Positions 1 to 10,534 are shown, counted from the first letter of the stretch. The stretch is DNA of 40,261 nucleotides from an uncultured bacterium (GCA_905214905.1 CAJMNK010000010.1:1-40261), one strand, 5' to 3'. Notes: a model not told the origin generated them from the letters alone. Numbers and translations: made by a program.

Positions 1-20
1 AGCGACAACTTGTCATTCAA

Positions 21-60
21 AGAGGACGGCATGACCAGAAGGTCTATGCCGCCCTCTTTT
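21..60 (+). terminator. Intrinsic terminator of an upstream gene
   Basis: AGAGG and CGGCAT at 21-32 pair with ATGCCG and CCTCT at 46-57, around an AGAA loop. Only one internal mismatch breaks the stem, which runs straight into TTTT. The gene it ends lies left of the window. Confidence 0.7.
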
Positions 61-101
61 CATGCCAATTTGTTCGCTCTGGCGACCGCTCGCTGACATT
101 T

Positions 102-135
102 CCAAGACATCGGCGTTGCCAAAACATCGGCGTTG
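102..135. repeat. Tandem 17-bp direct repeat (two copies)
   Basis: Positions 102-118 and 119-135 carry the same 17-mer, containing ACATCGGCGTTG, with one G/A difference. The repeat is intergenic, between the terminator at 21-60 and the tgt promoter. No function is apparent. Confidence 0.7.
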
Positions 136-156
136 GCGTGGCTGGTAAATAGCTCC

Positions 157-183
157 ACTCATTGGGGACGTACTTAAATGAGT
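157..183. repeat. Small hairpin cassette with GGGGACGT loop
   Basis: ACTCATT at 157-163 and AATGAGT at 177-183 form a 7-bp stem. The loop begins GGGGACGTACTT. The same TTGGGGAC core recurs at 13283-13295 and 35362-35374, so this looks like one member of a dispersed family. It could equally be a decayed terminator. Confidence 0.5.
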
Positions 184-194
184 ACCCGCCGCAT

Positions 195-258
195 GAGAGT
201 GGATAATCTCCCGTTTTTGGTTTGTGTTTCGGGCCAAAGTGGGAGATTATCCACTCTC
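195..258. repeat. 64-bp element with perfect 18-bp inverted repeat
   Basis: GAGAGTGGATAATCTCCC at 195-212 is the exact reverse complement of 241-258, with a 28-nt T-rich centre. It lies about 90 bp upstream of the tgt -10 box, so it is not part of the tgt leader RNA. It may be a non-autonomous mobile element or a REP-like hairpin. Confidence 0.75.
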
Positions 259-345
259 GTGAGGTAAGCGTCCGAAAATCCACGCTCGTTTGCTGCCCCC
301 TTTGCGCCAGTTTCTGTCGAGTCGGTGCTTCTTGCGGGTTGCCCG

Positions 346-351
346 TATAAT
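346..351 (+). promoter_or_regulatory. Putative -10 box of tgt
   Basis: A perfect TATAAT lies 38 bp before the tgt start codon. No convincing -35 hexamer is found 16-18 bp upstream, so the promoter call rests on the -10 alone. Confidence 0.4.
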
Positions 352-388
352 GGTTTGCGTATGAGCCGCAACCAAGGAGTTCCAGTTT

Positions 389-1528
<1,140 letters not shown>

Positions 1529-1741
1529 GGGCGACAGACACGCTTGCAGAGCGTGGGCAACGGCAATGGTCGAGCGCCAGCCGGTCGTCACATTCGCTGA
1601 CACCGGCTGCGCGACCGCTGACCGATAGCTTGCAAGTGCTTGATGCATCGTGGGTACCATACCGAATAGTTGATGTTCGGGCGGGTGTTTGGCGCATGGC
1701 GTCGACCCCGCTCGCTTTTCTTTTTCTCGATAGGAGTACCC

Positions 1742-2500
1742 ATGATTAAGAACGAGAATGTCGAGGGCGAGTCCGCCTACGACGAGACGTACCGCCGCGG
1801 CCCCGTGGTCATGCGCGGCCCCATGATTCCTAAGGACAACACCTATGCCAATCTGCTGGCGCCTGAGGAGTCGACCGATTGGTTGCATGCTGATCCGTGG
1901 CGCGTGCTGCGCATCCAGGCAGAGTTTGTCGATGGTTTTGGCGCGCTTGCCGAGCTTGGTCCTGCGGTGACCATCTTCGGTAGCGCCCGCACGCCCAAGA
2001 CCGATCCGCTCTACAAGGCGGCGCGCACGGTCGGTCGCAAGATTGCCCAGCGCGGCGTGGCGGTTATCACCGGTGGCGGCCCCGGCATCATGGAAGCGGC
2101 CAACAGGGGAGCGGCGAGTGTCAACGGCAAGTCAGTTGGCCTGGGTATCGAGCTTCCGCACGAGCACGGGCTCAACAAATACGTGAACCTGGGCATGGAC
2201 TTCCGTTACTTCTTTGTGCGCAAGACCATGTTCGTCAAATACAGCTCGGGCGCCATCGTGTTCCCCGGCGGCTTTGGCACGCTCGACGAGATGTTCGAGG
2301 TGCTCACGCTGGTGCAGACGCACAAGGTCAAGCGCATGCCACTCGTTTTGTTGGGCACCGAGTACTGGCAGGGCCTGTTCGACTGGCTCAACGGCCCGGT
2401 GATGGATGCCGGCATGATCAGCCCACTCGATCCAGACCTCGTCCACATCACCGACGACCTCAACGAGGCCGTCGACATCGCCCTGAGCGGGCTGATGTAG
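1742..2500 (+). CDS. TIGR00730/LOG-family Rossmann-fold protein
   Basis: This 252-aa protein has the two hallmark motifs of the lysine-decarboxylase-like LOG family: GGGPGIMEA at residues 111-119 and PGGFGTLDE at 175-183. Characterised LOG proteins are cytokinin riboside 5'-monophosphate phosphoribohydrolases, which release a base from a nucleoside monophosphate. In gut bacteria the natural substrate is uncertain and may be an ordinary nucleotide. The ATG at 1742 is chosen because AGGAG at 1732-1736 precedes it; an in-frame ATG at 1670 has no ribosome-binding site and adds a basic, non-conserved N-terminus. The first 50 residues are a polar extension. The gene ends just before a palindrome that probably belongs to the next operon. 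Confidence 0.88.
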   Translation: MIKNENVEGESAYDETYRRGPVVMRGPMIPKDNTYANLLAPEESTDWLHADPWRVLRIQAEFVDGFGALAELGPAVTIFGSARTPKTDPLYKAARTVGRKIAQRGVAVITGGGPGIMEAANRGAASVNGKSVGLGIELPHEHGLNKYVNLGMDFRYFFVRKTMFVKYSSGAIVFPGGFGTLDEMFEVLTLVQTHKVKRMPLVLLGTEYWQGLFDWLNGPVMDAGMISPLDPDLVHITDDLNEAVDIALSGLM

Positions 2501-2533
2501 GGCGAGCGTGCCTGTTGTTGTAGTAATGAGAAC

Positions 2534-2583
2534 GGCAGATTGATGTTATTTAACATCAATCTGCCATCTAAACTGGGTATACT
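2534..2583 (+). promoter_or_regulatory. Palindromic operator and -10 box of the toxin-antitoxin operon
   Basis: GGCAGATTGATGTTA at 2534-2548 is the exact reverse complement of 2551-2565, with only TT between the arms. A TATACT -10 box follows at 2578-2583, so the palindrome covers the expected -35 region. Antitoxin-toxin complexes of RelB type bind such palindromes to repress their own operon. A second reading is a terminator for the upstream LOG gene, but no T-run follows and the 2-nt centre is too small for an RNA loop without opening pairs. Confidence 0.6.
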
Positions 2584-2614
2584 GATGCAAAAGACGAGGG
2601 CGAGGAGGTCGCGT

Positions 2615-2914
2615 ATGTCTACTGCAACGGTTAAGCCTACGACGGTTCGCATCGAAGAGGGGCTCAAGGAACAGGCGACTGAGTTCTTGGATACGGTCGG
2701 TCTGAGTCTCAATTCGTATCTCAACCTTGCTGTTCGGCAGCTGGTAAATCAACGAAAGATTCCATTTGAGATCGTAGGAAGGGCGGAGGTGCCCAACGAG
2801 GCAACGAGGCGTGCCATGGTGATCGCCGAAGCTCATGAGTTGGGGATTCTGCCGGACGACAGCCCGTCATTCAATAACGCTGATGAGCTTATATCATTCC
2901 TCGATGAGGACTAG
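2615..2914 (+). CDS. RelB/DinJ-family antitoxin
   Basis: A 99-aa protein whose first 50 residues match the ribbon-helix-helix domain of RelB/DinJ antitoxins: VRIEEGLKEQATEFLDTVGL, then SLNSYLNLAVRQLV. The acidic C-terminus (DELISFLDED) is the usual toxin-neutralising tail. The start at 2615 follows GAGGAGG at 2602-2608; in-frame starts further upstream would run through the operator palindrome. The toxin gene begins 2 nt after its stop codon, typical of translationally coupled type II modules. The antitoxin should block the partner RNase and, with it, repress the operon through the palindrome at 2534-2565. Confidence 0.9.
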   Translation: MSTATVKPTTVRIEEGLKEQATEFLDTVGLSLNSYLNLAVRQLVNQRKIPFEIVGRAEVPNEATRRAMVIAEAHELGILPDDSPSFNNADELISFLDED

Positions 2915-2916
2915 CG

Positions 2917-3225
2917 ATGTTTGAGATTAAGGTCGAGGCTCAGTTTAAGGCGGATTACAAACGGACGATGCGCATCCATCCGCAGCTAAAAACCGAGTTT
3001 AAGGCGGCGGTCGCAGAGCTTGCGGCTCACGGCTCGCTTCCCGCGGAATATGGTGCCCACGAGCTTTCAAACCCGGGCGGCAACTACAACGGCCACATCG
3101 ATTTCCATCTATCCGATGGCTTGGTCGATGTGGTCGTTCTCTACTTGCCGCATAAGACTAATCCTGTGATCCGGCTGGTCAGAATGGGCTCGCATGAGGA
3201 ACTATTCCAGGGCCCGCAGGGCTGA
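2917..3225 (+). CDS. YafQ/RelE-family mRNA interferase toxin
   Basis: A 102-aa basic protein of the RelE/YafQ fold, encoded directly behind its antitoxin. Family features are the FKADYKR helix near the N-terminus, the HELSNPGGNYNGHIDFHL strand region, and the C-terminal RMGSHEELF. The last corresponds to the YafQ end, where the His is a catalytic residue. Known YafQ toxins cut mRNA on the ribosome during translation. The core residues look intact, so the toxin is probably active. Confidence is high for the family and lower for YafQ rather than another RelE branch. Confidence 0.9.
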   Translation: MFEIKVEAQFKADYKRTMRIHPQLKTEFKAAVAELAAHGSLPAEYGAHELSNPGGNYNGHIDFHLSDGLVDVVVLYLPHKTNPVIRLVRMGSHEELFQGPQG

Positions 3226-3240
3226 TTGCCGATTTCTAAG

Positions 3241-3303
3241 TTGCGGTGGAATAGGGATTGATTTGCGGCTGATAAGCCAAAAACAGTCCCTATTCCACCG
3301 CAA
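3241..3303. repeat. 63-bp element with perfect 17-bp inverted repeat (TTGCGGTGGAATAG family)
   Basis: TTGCGGTGGAATAGGGA at 3241-3257 is the exact reverse complement of 3287-3303. The same outer sequence AGTTGCGGTGGAATAG recurs in the element at 6510-6578, while the inner stems differ. It lies between the convergent toxin gene and degV and could end transcription from either side, but neither flank has a good T-run. Confidence 0.75.
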
Positions 3304-3318
3304 GTGGTATGGGTGGCC

Positions 3319-4179
3319 CTAATTGGCAGGTTGGTAGCGGGGGCAGTAACTGATGGCGATGGCGTCGACGCCTACGTGGGTGGCGATGGTGCAGCCGATG
3401 GGGCCGGTGCCGGCGTCCACGTAGTCCTGGCCTGCTAGCGCTTGGTTGACGAGCTCTTGCTCCTCGGCGGCGCCGGTCGTGAGCACGCGAACGTTTGAGC
3501 CTGGGTGCTCGGTCAAAAACTCGAGGCAGTCAGCCATGGTGTTGGCGACGATGCGCTTGGCACCGCGGCCCTTCTTGATGGCCTTGATCTCGCCCGATTT
3601 CCACTCCGGCGAAACGGCCAGGCGAATGTTGAGCATTTGGGTGAGCTGGCCGGCGAGTTTAGGTGCGCGGCCGTTCTTGACCAGGTTCTCGAGCGTGCGG
3701 GGAATCAGCAGCAGGTGGGCGTCGGGCAGCGTCGCGCGGATCTGCGCCTCGGTTTCGTCCAGGTTGCGACCGTCCTCGCGCATGGCGAGCGCATACTCCA
3801 CCAGCAGGCCTTCGGCGCCCGAGCCGGTGCGCGAATCGATGCAGCGCACGTCGAGCTCGTGGGTCTCGGCCACCAGGTTGGCGTTGGCATAGCAGGCGGA
3901 CCACTCGCTGCACAGCGAGATAAAGATGGCGCTGTCGTGGCCGTCGGCGAGCACGCGGTCAAAGAGCGCCTTGAACTCGCCGGCGCTCGGCTGCGAGGTG
4001 TGCGGCAGCTGCTCGGAGCCGGCCATGCGGGCGACGTACTCCTCGGCGGTAATCTGCACCTGGTCGAGCAGGTCCTCGCCCTCGATAATCACATGCAGCG
4101 GAATCACGTAAATGCCGAGCTCTTGGGCGCGGGCGGGGGAGATGTCCGACGTGGAGTCGGTTATGATGGCAAAAGACAT
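3319..4179 (-). CDS. DegV family fatty-acid-binding protein (copy 1)
   Basis: A 286-aa protein of the DegV family. These two-domain proteins bind a fatty acid; in Firmicutes the related FakB presents it to the kinase FakA. Family motifs seen are the N-terminal IITDSTSDISP, the SQPSAGEF region and SRTGSGAEGLLVEYAL, followed by IPRTLENLVKNGR and a C-terminal IGTHVG-like segment (IATHVGVDAI). The start at 4179 has AAAGG at good spacing; a longer in-frame version adds a basic stretch without a ribosome-binding site. A second DegV lies at 38966-39820. No fakA is visible in the window. Confidence 0.93.
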   Translation of the reverse strand: MSFAIITDSTSDISPARAQELGIYVIPLHVIIEGEDLLDQVQITAEEYVARMAGSEQLPHTSQPSAGEFKALFDRVLADGHDSAIFISLCSEWSACYANANLVAETHELDVRCIDSRTGSGAEGLLVEYALAMREDGRNLDETEAQIRATLPDAHLLLIPRTLENLVKNGRAPKLAGQLTQMLNIRLAVSPEWKSGEIKAIKKGRGAKRIVANTMADCLEFLTEHPGSNVRVLTTGAAEEQELVNQALAGQDYVDAGTGPIGCTIATHVGVDAIAISYCPRYQPAN

Positions 4180-4335
4180 AATTGCACCTTTCGTTGGGGC
4201 GTTTGCGCGCCGCCTTCTGAGAGCAAAGTGCGACAAGTATAGTGGAGTTGCTCTACATTGCTAGGTTCAATTGTTGAATAGTCAACAGTTTGAAGTGGTG
4301 GTGTGGAAATCATCAACTGGGGAAGAGGGATGCCG

Positions 4336-4998
4336 ATGGAGGCACTGGAGATATGCAGGCGGCCGATTGTGCTGTTCGATTTTGACGGCACGGTGGCCGA
4401 TACGGGTCGGGCGGTGATGACCTCGACGCGCAGGACGCTGGCTGCGCGCGGGTTTTCGGAGGCGCAGATGGGTGACCTGCGCCGCATGATCGGGCCGCCC
4501 CTGTGGAAGAGCTTCCACGACTTTTACGGCTTTTCCCGCGAGGAGTCGCTTGTGGTGGCCGATGAGTACCGCGCCTTTTTTGATGAGCTGGGACCGGGGG
4601 AGTACCCCGTGTTCGATGGGATTCCCGAGCTGCTGGATGGGTTGGCCGCCCAGGGCAAGCGTATGGCCGTGGCGACGTCGCGCATGGAGGCAAAGTGCAT
4701 CGATATGGTGCGTGAGCTGGGGCTTTGCCAGTTCGAAGCCGTGGTTGGCATGAATTCGCCGCAGGGGCGCGAGACCAAGGCAGATTCGGTCCGCGATGCG
4801 CTGGCGGCGCTCGGTGCGACGGCCGACGAGGCCGTGATGATCGGCGACCGCTTTAACGATGTGGAGGGCGCGCACGCGATGGGTGTGCCGTGTATCGGCA
4901 TCTATTCGGGCGCGGCGGCGCCGGGGGAGCACGAGGCCGCGGGTGCCGATGCGGTGGTGCACTCGGTGGCCGAGCTTGCTAAACTTTTCGCTATATAA
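4336..4998 (+). CDS. HAD-superfamily phosphatase, phosphoglycolate phosphatase-like
   Basis: A 220-aa HAD hydrolase of the Gph/PGP type. Motif I is VLFDFDGTVADTG, with the nucleophile Asp15 and acid/base Asp17. The C-terminal motif IV is MIGDRFNDVEGA, and a helical cap sits between. It should dephosphorylate a small phosphometabolite; the substrate cannot be read from sequence. Two ATGs compete, 4330 and 4336. GGAAGAGGG at 4321-4329 is correctly spaced only for 4336, so that one is used. It is followed 53 bp later by the dipeptidase gene and could share its transcript. Confidence 0.88.
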   Translation: MEALEICRRPIVLFDFDGTVADTGRAVMTSTRRTLAARGFSEAQMGDLRRMIGPPLWKSFHDFYGFSREESLVVADEYRAFFDELGPGEYPVFDGIPELLDGLAAQGKRMAVATSRMEAKCIDMVRELGLCQFEAVVGMNSPQGRETKADSVRDALAALGATADEAVMIGDRFNDVEGAHAMGVPCIGIYSGAAAPGEHEAAGADAVVHSVAELAKLFAI

Positions 4999-5051
4999 GT
5001 ATGTGATGTGAGGGGCGGGCACGCTGCCGCTCATTGGTAAGGAGGTCGTCC

Positions 5052-6488
5052 ATGAATCAGGTGGAGCAGAGCGTCGCTGAGTATGTCGATGAGGTCTGGG
5101 AAGATGTCGTCGCCGATATCAAGCAGCTGGTGAGTTATCCGTCCGTGGCAGTTTCTGCCGATGCAGAGCCCAGCGCGCCGTTTGGCCGCCCGGTCCGTGA
5201 CGCGCTCGATTGCGCGCTCGGCATTGCGCAAAAGCTCGGCTACCAGACGAGCGACGACGAGGGCTATGTGGGCATTGCCGATATCCCGGGCCGCGGTGAC
5301 AAGCAGCTCGCGACCATTTGCCATGTGGACGTGGTGCCCGCCGGCCCCGGCTGGAACACCGACCCGTTTGCGATGGAGCGTCGCGAGGGCTGGCTGCTCG
5401 GCCGCGGCGTTATCGACGACAAGGGTCCTGCCGTGCTGTCGCTCTACGCCGGCGCCTATCTGCTCAAGCACGGTATTACCCCGCGCTACACCTTCCGCGC
5501 GCTGCTGGGCTGCGATGAGGAAGTGGGCATGTCCGACGTTCACCATTATCTGGAGAACCACGCGAACCCCGACTTTCTGTTTACGCCCGATGCCGAGTTC
5601 CCGGTCTGCAATGCCGAGAAGGGCCAGTTTGGGGCGACGTTTGTGAGCTCCAAGATCGACGGCGGGCGCATTGTGTCCTGGAGCGGTGCCGAGGCGAGCA
5701 ACGCCATTCCGTCGCAGTCTATCTGCGAGCTTGCGATTGCCGTCGATGAGCTGCCGGCGCCCGTTGAGAACGCCGACCGCCTGGAGATTACGACGCTCGA
5801 TAACGGCCATGCGCAGATTTTCGCCCACGGCATTGGCGGTCATGCCTCGATGCCCGAGGGAACGGTCAATGCCGTCGGCCTGATCGTGGCGTATCTGCGC
5901 GAGGCCGAGGACGCGTTTGGTGCCCGTGACGAGCGCCTGCTGACGCCTGCCGAGCACGAGTTCGTCAAGTTCTTGGCCTTTGTGCACGCGGATGCCTATG
6001 GTCGTGGCCTGGGAATCGATGCGACGAGCCCGGCGTTTGGCCCGCTCACGTGCAACCCCGGCGTCATCCGCGTGGTGGATGGCCACATTGAGCAGGTCAT
6101 TGACGTGCGTTTCCCCGACAGCACGAGCGCCGATACCATCCGCGAGCAGCTCGAGCCACTTGTGGGCCGCTTTGGCGTGACGTATCGCGTGGATCGCGCA
6201 AAGGTGCCGTTCTCGGTCTCTGCCGACGACCCGGCCGTGAAGGCGCTGATTGACACCTATAACGAGTTTACGGGTAAGCATGCCGAACCCTTCGCCATGG
6301 GCGGTGGCACGTACGCACGCAACTTTGCCCGCGCCGTCTCGTTTGGCCCCGAGGAGACCGGCCTGGAGCTGCCCGCATGGGGCGGCCAGATGCACGGCCC
6401 CAACGAGTGCGCCAATGAAGAGCAGCTCAAGCAGGCGCTCAAGATTTATATCGTGGCAATCCTGCGCTTGAACGAGCTGGAGCTTTAA
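5052..6488 (+). CDS. pepV: Sapep/PepV-type M20 dipeptidase
   Basis: This 478-aa metallopeptidase of family M20 fits the PepV/Sapep length of about 470 aa. Motifs are CHVDVVPAG (first metal ligand His and catalytic Asp), GRGVIDDKGP (bridging Asp), GCDEEVGM (general base Glu and metal ligand) and the late MGGGTYAR of the Sapep branch. These enzymes cleave dipeptides in the cytoplasm and use Mn or Zn. The start is fixed by TAAGGAGG just upstream. Behind the stop lies the hairpin at 6510-6578 with a T-rich tail, the probable transcript end. Confidence 0.93.
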   Translation: MNQVEQSVAEYVDEVWEDVVADIKQLVSYPSVAVSADAEPSAPFGRPVRDALDCALGIAQKLGYQTSDDEGYVGIADIPGRGDKQLATICHVDVVPAGPGWNTDPFAMERREGWLLGRGVIDDKGPAVLSLYAGAYLLKHGITPRYTFRALLGCDEEVGMSDVHHYLENHANPDFLFTPDAEFPVCNAEKGQFGATFVSSKIDGGRIVSWSGAEASNAIPSQSICELAIAVDELPAPVENADRLEITTLDNGHAQIFAHGIGGHASMPEGTVNAVGLIVAYLREAEDAFGARDERLLTPAEHEFVKFLAFVHADAYGRGLGIDATSPAFGPLTCNPGVIRVVDGHIEQVIDVRFPDSTSADTIREQLEPLVGRFGVTYRVDRAKVPFSVSADDPAVKALIDTYNEFTGKHAEPFAMGGGTYARNFARAVSFGPEETGLELPAWGGQMHGPNECANEEQLKQALKIYIVAILRLNELEL

Positions 6489-6509
6489 GGTTTCGCGGTT
6501 TCCCAATCT

Positions 6510-6586
6510 AAGTTGCGGTGGAATAGTTCCTAGAATGGGCCATTTGATGGCCAAGCAGGAACTATTTCACCGCAACTTTGTTTTTA
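6510..6586 (+). repeat. 69-bp nested inverted-repeat element, probably acting as terminator
   Basis: AAGTTGCGGTGGAATAGTTCCT at its left end pairs with 6557-6578, interrupted by one G-T wobble. An inner hairpin, GGCCAT at 6538-6543 with ATGGCC at 6547-6552, sits inside. The outer arm shares AGTTGCGGTGGAATAG with the element at 3241. The right arm runs into TTTGTTTTTATT, so it can serve as an intrinsic terminator for the dipeptidase gene. From its end to pstS (6587-6781) I see a 6-bp hairpin at 6740-6756 and no recognisable Pho box. Confidence 0.7.
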
Positions 6587-6781
6587 TTGGTGTAAAAGGC
6601 GGGTCATGCTTGTCGGCGGGATTGTTATTCGTTTGTAAAGCCCTGCCGCGCTTGCGGTAAGGGTCTATCAATAGCCCGTAAGAAACCGCAGTTGGCGCGG
6701 GCGCTGCCCGATCGGGGCCGTATCTTTCCAAACAGCAAAGCGGGCAGGGTGCCCGCGAGTTGCATGTATGAAAGGAAGATC

Positions 6782-7720
6782 ATGCTCGATCAGGCTTATT
6801 CTCGTCGTCAGTTCCTCGGCCTCGCTGGTGGCCTTGCCAGCATCGTCGGACTCGGTCTCGTTGGTTGCGGCGGCGCAGGTGCATCCGACGCCGCCGACAA
6901 GGGTAGCGCCGCTGCTGCCGAGTCCGTCTCCGGCGAGGTGACCTACGACGGCGCCTCCTCGTTCCAGGCTCTCGTCGAGGCCGCTGCCGAGAAGTTCATG
7001 GATGCCAGCCCCGACGTCTCCGTCTCCGGTTCGGGCAACGGTTCGGGCAAGGGCCTGACCGCTGTTGCCGCCGGCACCGTTACCATCGGTAACTCCGACG
7101 TCTTCGCCGAGACCAAGCTCGAGGCCGATCAGGTCAAGAACCTCGTCGACCACGAGGTCGCCGTCGTGGGCATGGGCCCCGTCGTCTCCAAGAACGTCAC
7201 GGTCAACGACCTATCCCTCGAGCAGCTCAAGGGCATCTTCTCCGGCCAGATCACCAACTGGAAGGAGGTCGGCGGCGACGACGCTACCATCGTCGTCCTC
7301 AACCGCAAGGCAGGCTCCGGTACCCGCGCCACCTTCGAGGCCGCCGTCTTTGGCGACGAGGCCGTCGACTTTAAGGGCGCCGCCGAGCTCGATAAGTCCG
7401 GCGATGTCCAGACTCAGATGGGCAGCACCGACAACGCCATCTCGTACCTCGACTTCTCGCACTTCGACGACTCCAAGTTCAACGCCATCAAGGTCGAGGG
7501 TGTCGAGCCCAAGAGCGCAAACGTCACCGACGATTCCTTCAAGATTTGGGCTACCGAGCACATGTACTGCGCGAAGGACGCCGACGAGGCCACCAAGGCC
7601 TTCCTGGAGTTCATGCTTTCCGACGACGTCCAGGGCAAGCTCGTCGAGGAGCAGGGCTTTATCCCCGTCTCTGCCATGAAGGTCGTCAAGGACGCCAGCG
7701 GCAAGGTCTCTGCTAAATAA
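6782..7720 (+). CDS. pstS: Phosphate ABC transporter substrate-binding lipoprotein
   Basis: The 312-aa phosphate-binding component of the Pst transporter. The N-terminus has a twin-arginine SRRQFLG, a hydrophobic stretch and a lipobox LVGC with the acylated Cys29, so it is probably exported by Tat and anchored as a lipoprotein. Binding-site segments of the PstS family are SGNGSGKGLTAV and NRKAGSGTRATFE. The start at 6782 follows AAAGGAAG at 6771-6778; an earlier ATG at 6764 has no such site. It is first of a four-gene operon in standard pstSCAB order. Codon choice is strongly biased to C-ending codons, as expected for a highly expressed protein. Confidence 0.95.
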   Translation: MLDQAYSRRQFLGLAGGLASIVGLGLVGCGGAGASDAADKGSAAAAESVSGEVTYDGASSFQALVEAAAEKFMDASPDVSVSGSGNGSGKGLTAVAAGTVTIGNSDVFAETKLEADQVKNLVDHEVAVVGMGPVVSKNVTVNDLSLEQLKGIFSGQITNWKEVGGDDATIVVLNRKAGSGTRATFEAAVFGDEAVDFKGAAELDKSGDVQTQMGSTDNAISYLDFSHFDDSKFNAIKVEGVEPKSANVTDDSFKIWATEHMYCAKDADEATKAFLEFMLSDDVQGKLVEEQGFIPVSAMKVVKDASGKVSAK

Positions 7721-7744
7721 GTAACCGCCCCGGAAAGGTTTGCA

Positions 7745-8653
7745 ATGGCAAAACAGCTGCCAAAGCGCGACCTTGAGAACGTGGGCCTGGGCGTCACGGG
7801 TGCGTGCGTAGCGCTCGTGACGCTTGTCGTTGCCGCGCTCATCTTTATGGTCGCCCAAAAGGGCCTCTCGGCTTTTGTCAAGGACGGCGTCTCGGTCGTC
7901 GAGTTCTTTGCCGGCACCAAGTGGGACCTGGCCAACACTGCCGAAAACGGCCTGCCCTACACCGGCGCTCTGCCCCTGATCGTCACCTCGTTTGCGGTCA
8001 TGGTGCTCTCCACGCTTATCGCGCTGCCCATCGCCATCGGCTCTGCCATCTTTGCGGTCGAGATCCAGCCTAAGTTTGGTTCCAAGATCTTTCAGCCGCT
8101 TATTGAGCTTTTGACCGGCATTCCCTCGGTCGTCTTTGGCCTGATCGGTTTTCACGTGGTCGTCGGCCTTATGAAGAGCGTTTTCCATGTGAGCACGGGC
8201 CTGGGCATCCTGCCCGGCGCCATCGTGCTGGCCGTCATGATTCTGCCGACGATGACCACGCTTTCGGTCGATGGCCTGCGCGCCGTGCCCGACAGTTACC
8301 GTCAGGGCTCGCTCGCGCTGGGCTACACCCGCTGGCAGACCATCTGGCACGTGGTGCTCAAGTCCGCCATGCCGTCGCTCATGACCGCAGTCATCCTTGG
8401 CATGACCCGCGCCTTTGGCGAAACGCTCGCCGTGCGCATGGTTATCGGCGGCATCGAAGCCATGCCGGCATCGCTGCTGTCGCCAGCGTCGACCATCACC
8501 ACCACGCTCACCACGTCCATGGCGGTCTATGCCGAGGGCTCGGACCAGGACGATGTCCTGTGGGCGCTCGGCCTGCTGCTGATGGGTATGAGCCTCATCT
8601 TTATCCTGATCATCCATCTCATTGGCCGCAAGGGGGCGAAGACTCGTGGCTAG
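7745..8653 (+). CDS. pstC: Phosphate ABC transporter permease PstC
   Basis: A 302-aa integral membrane permease with about six membrane segments, starting 24 bp after pstS with GGAAAGG as ribosome-binding site. The ABC-permease EAA loop is visible as ALGYTRWQTIWHVVL, followed by PSLMTAVILGMTRAFGETLA. PELLTGIPSVVFG-like sequence (IELLTGIPSVVFGLI) is typical of PstC. With PstA it forms the channel through which PstB-driven ATP hydrolysis moves phosphate into the cell. Its 3' end overlaps pstA by 8 nt. Confidence 0.95.
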   Translation: MAKQLPKRDLENVGLGVTGACVALVTLVVAALIFMVAQKGLSAFVKDGVSVVEFFAGTKWDLANTAENGLPYTGALPLIVTSFAVMVLSTLIALPIAIGSAIFAVEIQPKFGSKIFQPLIELLTGIPSVVFGLIGFHVVVGLMKSVFHVSTGLGILPGAIVLAVMILPTMTTLSVDGLRAVPDSYRQGSLALGYTRWQTIWHVVLKSAMPSLMTAVILGMTRAFGETLAVRMVIGGIEAMPASLLSPASTITTTLTTSMAVYAEGSDQDDVLWALGLLLMGMSLIFILIIHLIGRKGAKTRG

Positions 8654-9568
8654 CACGCGCATCCATATCGACGAGGCGAGACTCGGGCGTGTCCAAAAGC
8701 AGGACCGCATCGCCACGGGCGTGCTGACGGCGATCGTCGCCATCGTCATGCTCGTCGTCGTCTCCATGGTGGCCTATATCCTGTTCGAGGGTATCTCGAC
8801 GCTGTTCCAGCCGGGCTTTCTCACGCAGCCCTCGCGCGCCAACGGAACCCAGGGCGGCGTACTCTATCAGCTGTTCGACTCGTTCTATCTGCTGCTGATC
8901 ACCTTAGGTATCTCGGTGCCCATCAGCCTGGGCGGAGCGGTCTTCCTGGTCGAGTACGCGCCGGACGGACCCATCCGCGACATCGCCTCCACCGCCATCG
9001 AAACGCTGTCCTCGCTGCCTTCCATCGTCGTGGGCATGTTCGGCTTTCTGGTGTTTTCGGTGCAGCTGGGCTGGAAGTACTCCATCATCTCCGGCGCCGT
9101 CGCGCTCACCATGTTCAACATCCCCATCCTGGTGCGCGTGATTCAGCAGGCGCTCGAGGACGTGCCGCAGGCCCAGCGCGATGCGTGCCTGGCTATGGGC
9201 CTCACCCGCTGGGAGGCCACGCTGCACATCCTGATCCCCGAGGCCATGCCCGCCATCGTGACCGGTATCGTGCTTTCGGCCGGCCGCGTGTTTGGCGAGG
9301 CCGCGGCGCTGCTCTTTACCTCGGGCATGAGCTCGCCGGTTCGCCTGAACTTCTTGAGCTTTAACCTGTCGAGTCCCACCTGCGCTTGGAACGTGTTCCG
9401 CCCCGGCGAGTCGCTCGCCGTTCATATCTACAAGATCTATGGCGAGGGCAGTCCCGAGGCCCAGCAGATCGTTTGGGGCACCGCGGCGCTGCTGATGATT
9501 TGCGTGCTGCTGTTTAACATAATCGCCCGTATCGTGGGCAAGCAACTGGCAAGGAAGATGACGGCTGA

Positions 9569-9572
<4 letters not shown>
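8646..9572 (+). CDS. pstA: Phosphate ABC transporter permease PstA
   Basis: A 308-aa permease with the EAA loop AMGLTRWEATLHILI, then PEAMPAIVTGIVLSAGRVFG, and the PstA-typical LSSLPSIVVGMFGF. The start is taken as GTG at 8646, which overlaps the pstC stop and has AAGGGGG about 9 nt upstream. A TTG at 8622 is possible but would overlap more and adds basic residues. It is translationally coupled on both sides, since the stop overlaps the pstB start by 4 nt. An insertion around NFLSFNLSSPTCAWN precedes the last helix. Confidence 0.93.
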
Positions 9573-10441
<869 letters not shown>

Positions 10442-10496
10442 TCCGGGACATGCTTGAGGCCCGCGGCGGCCACGGTCGCCACGGGACTGATTGGAG

Positions 10497-10534
10497 AGGC
10501 GGGTCATCTCTTGCGGGAGATGGTCCGCCTTTTT
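10497..10534 (+). terminator. Intrinsic terminator of the pst operon
   Basis: A 14-bp stem, 10497-10510 with 10517-10530, containing two G-T wobbles, is followed by TTTTT. It starts 55 bp after the pstB stop. Confidence 0.85.

Noticed and set aside
195..258. Hairpin before tgt as a preQ1 riboswitch
   Set aside because: It lies upstream of the -10 box of tgt, so it would not be in the leader RNA, and it is a simple perfect inverted repeat without preQ1 aptamer features.
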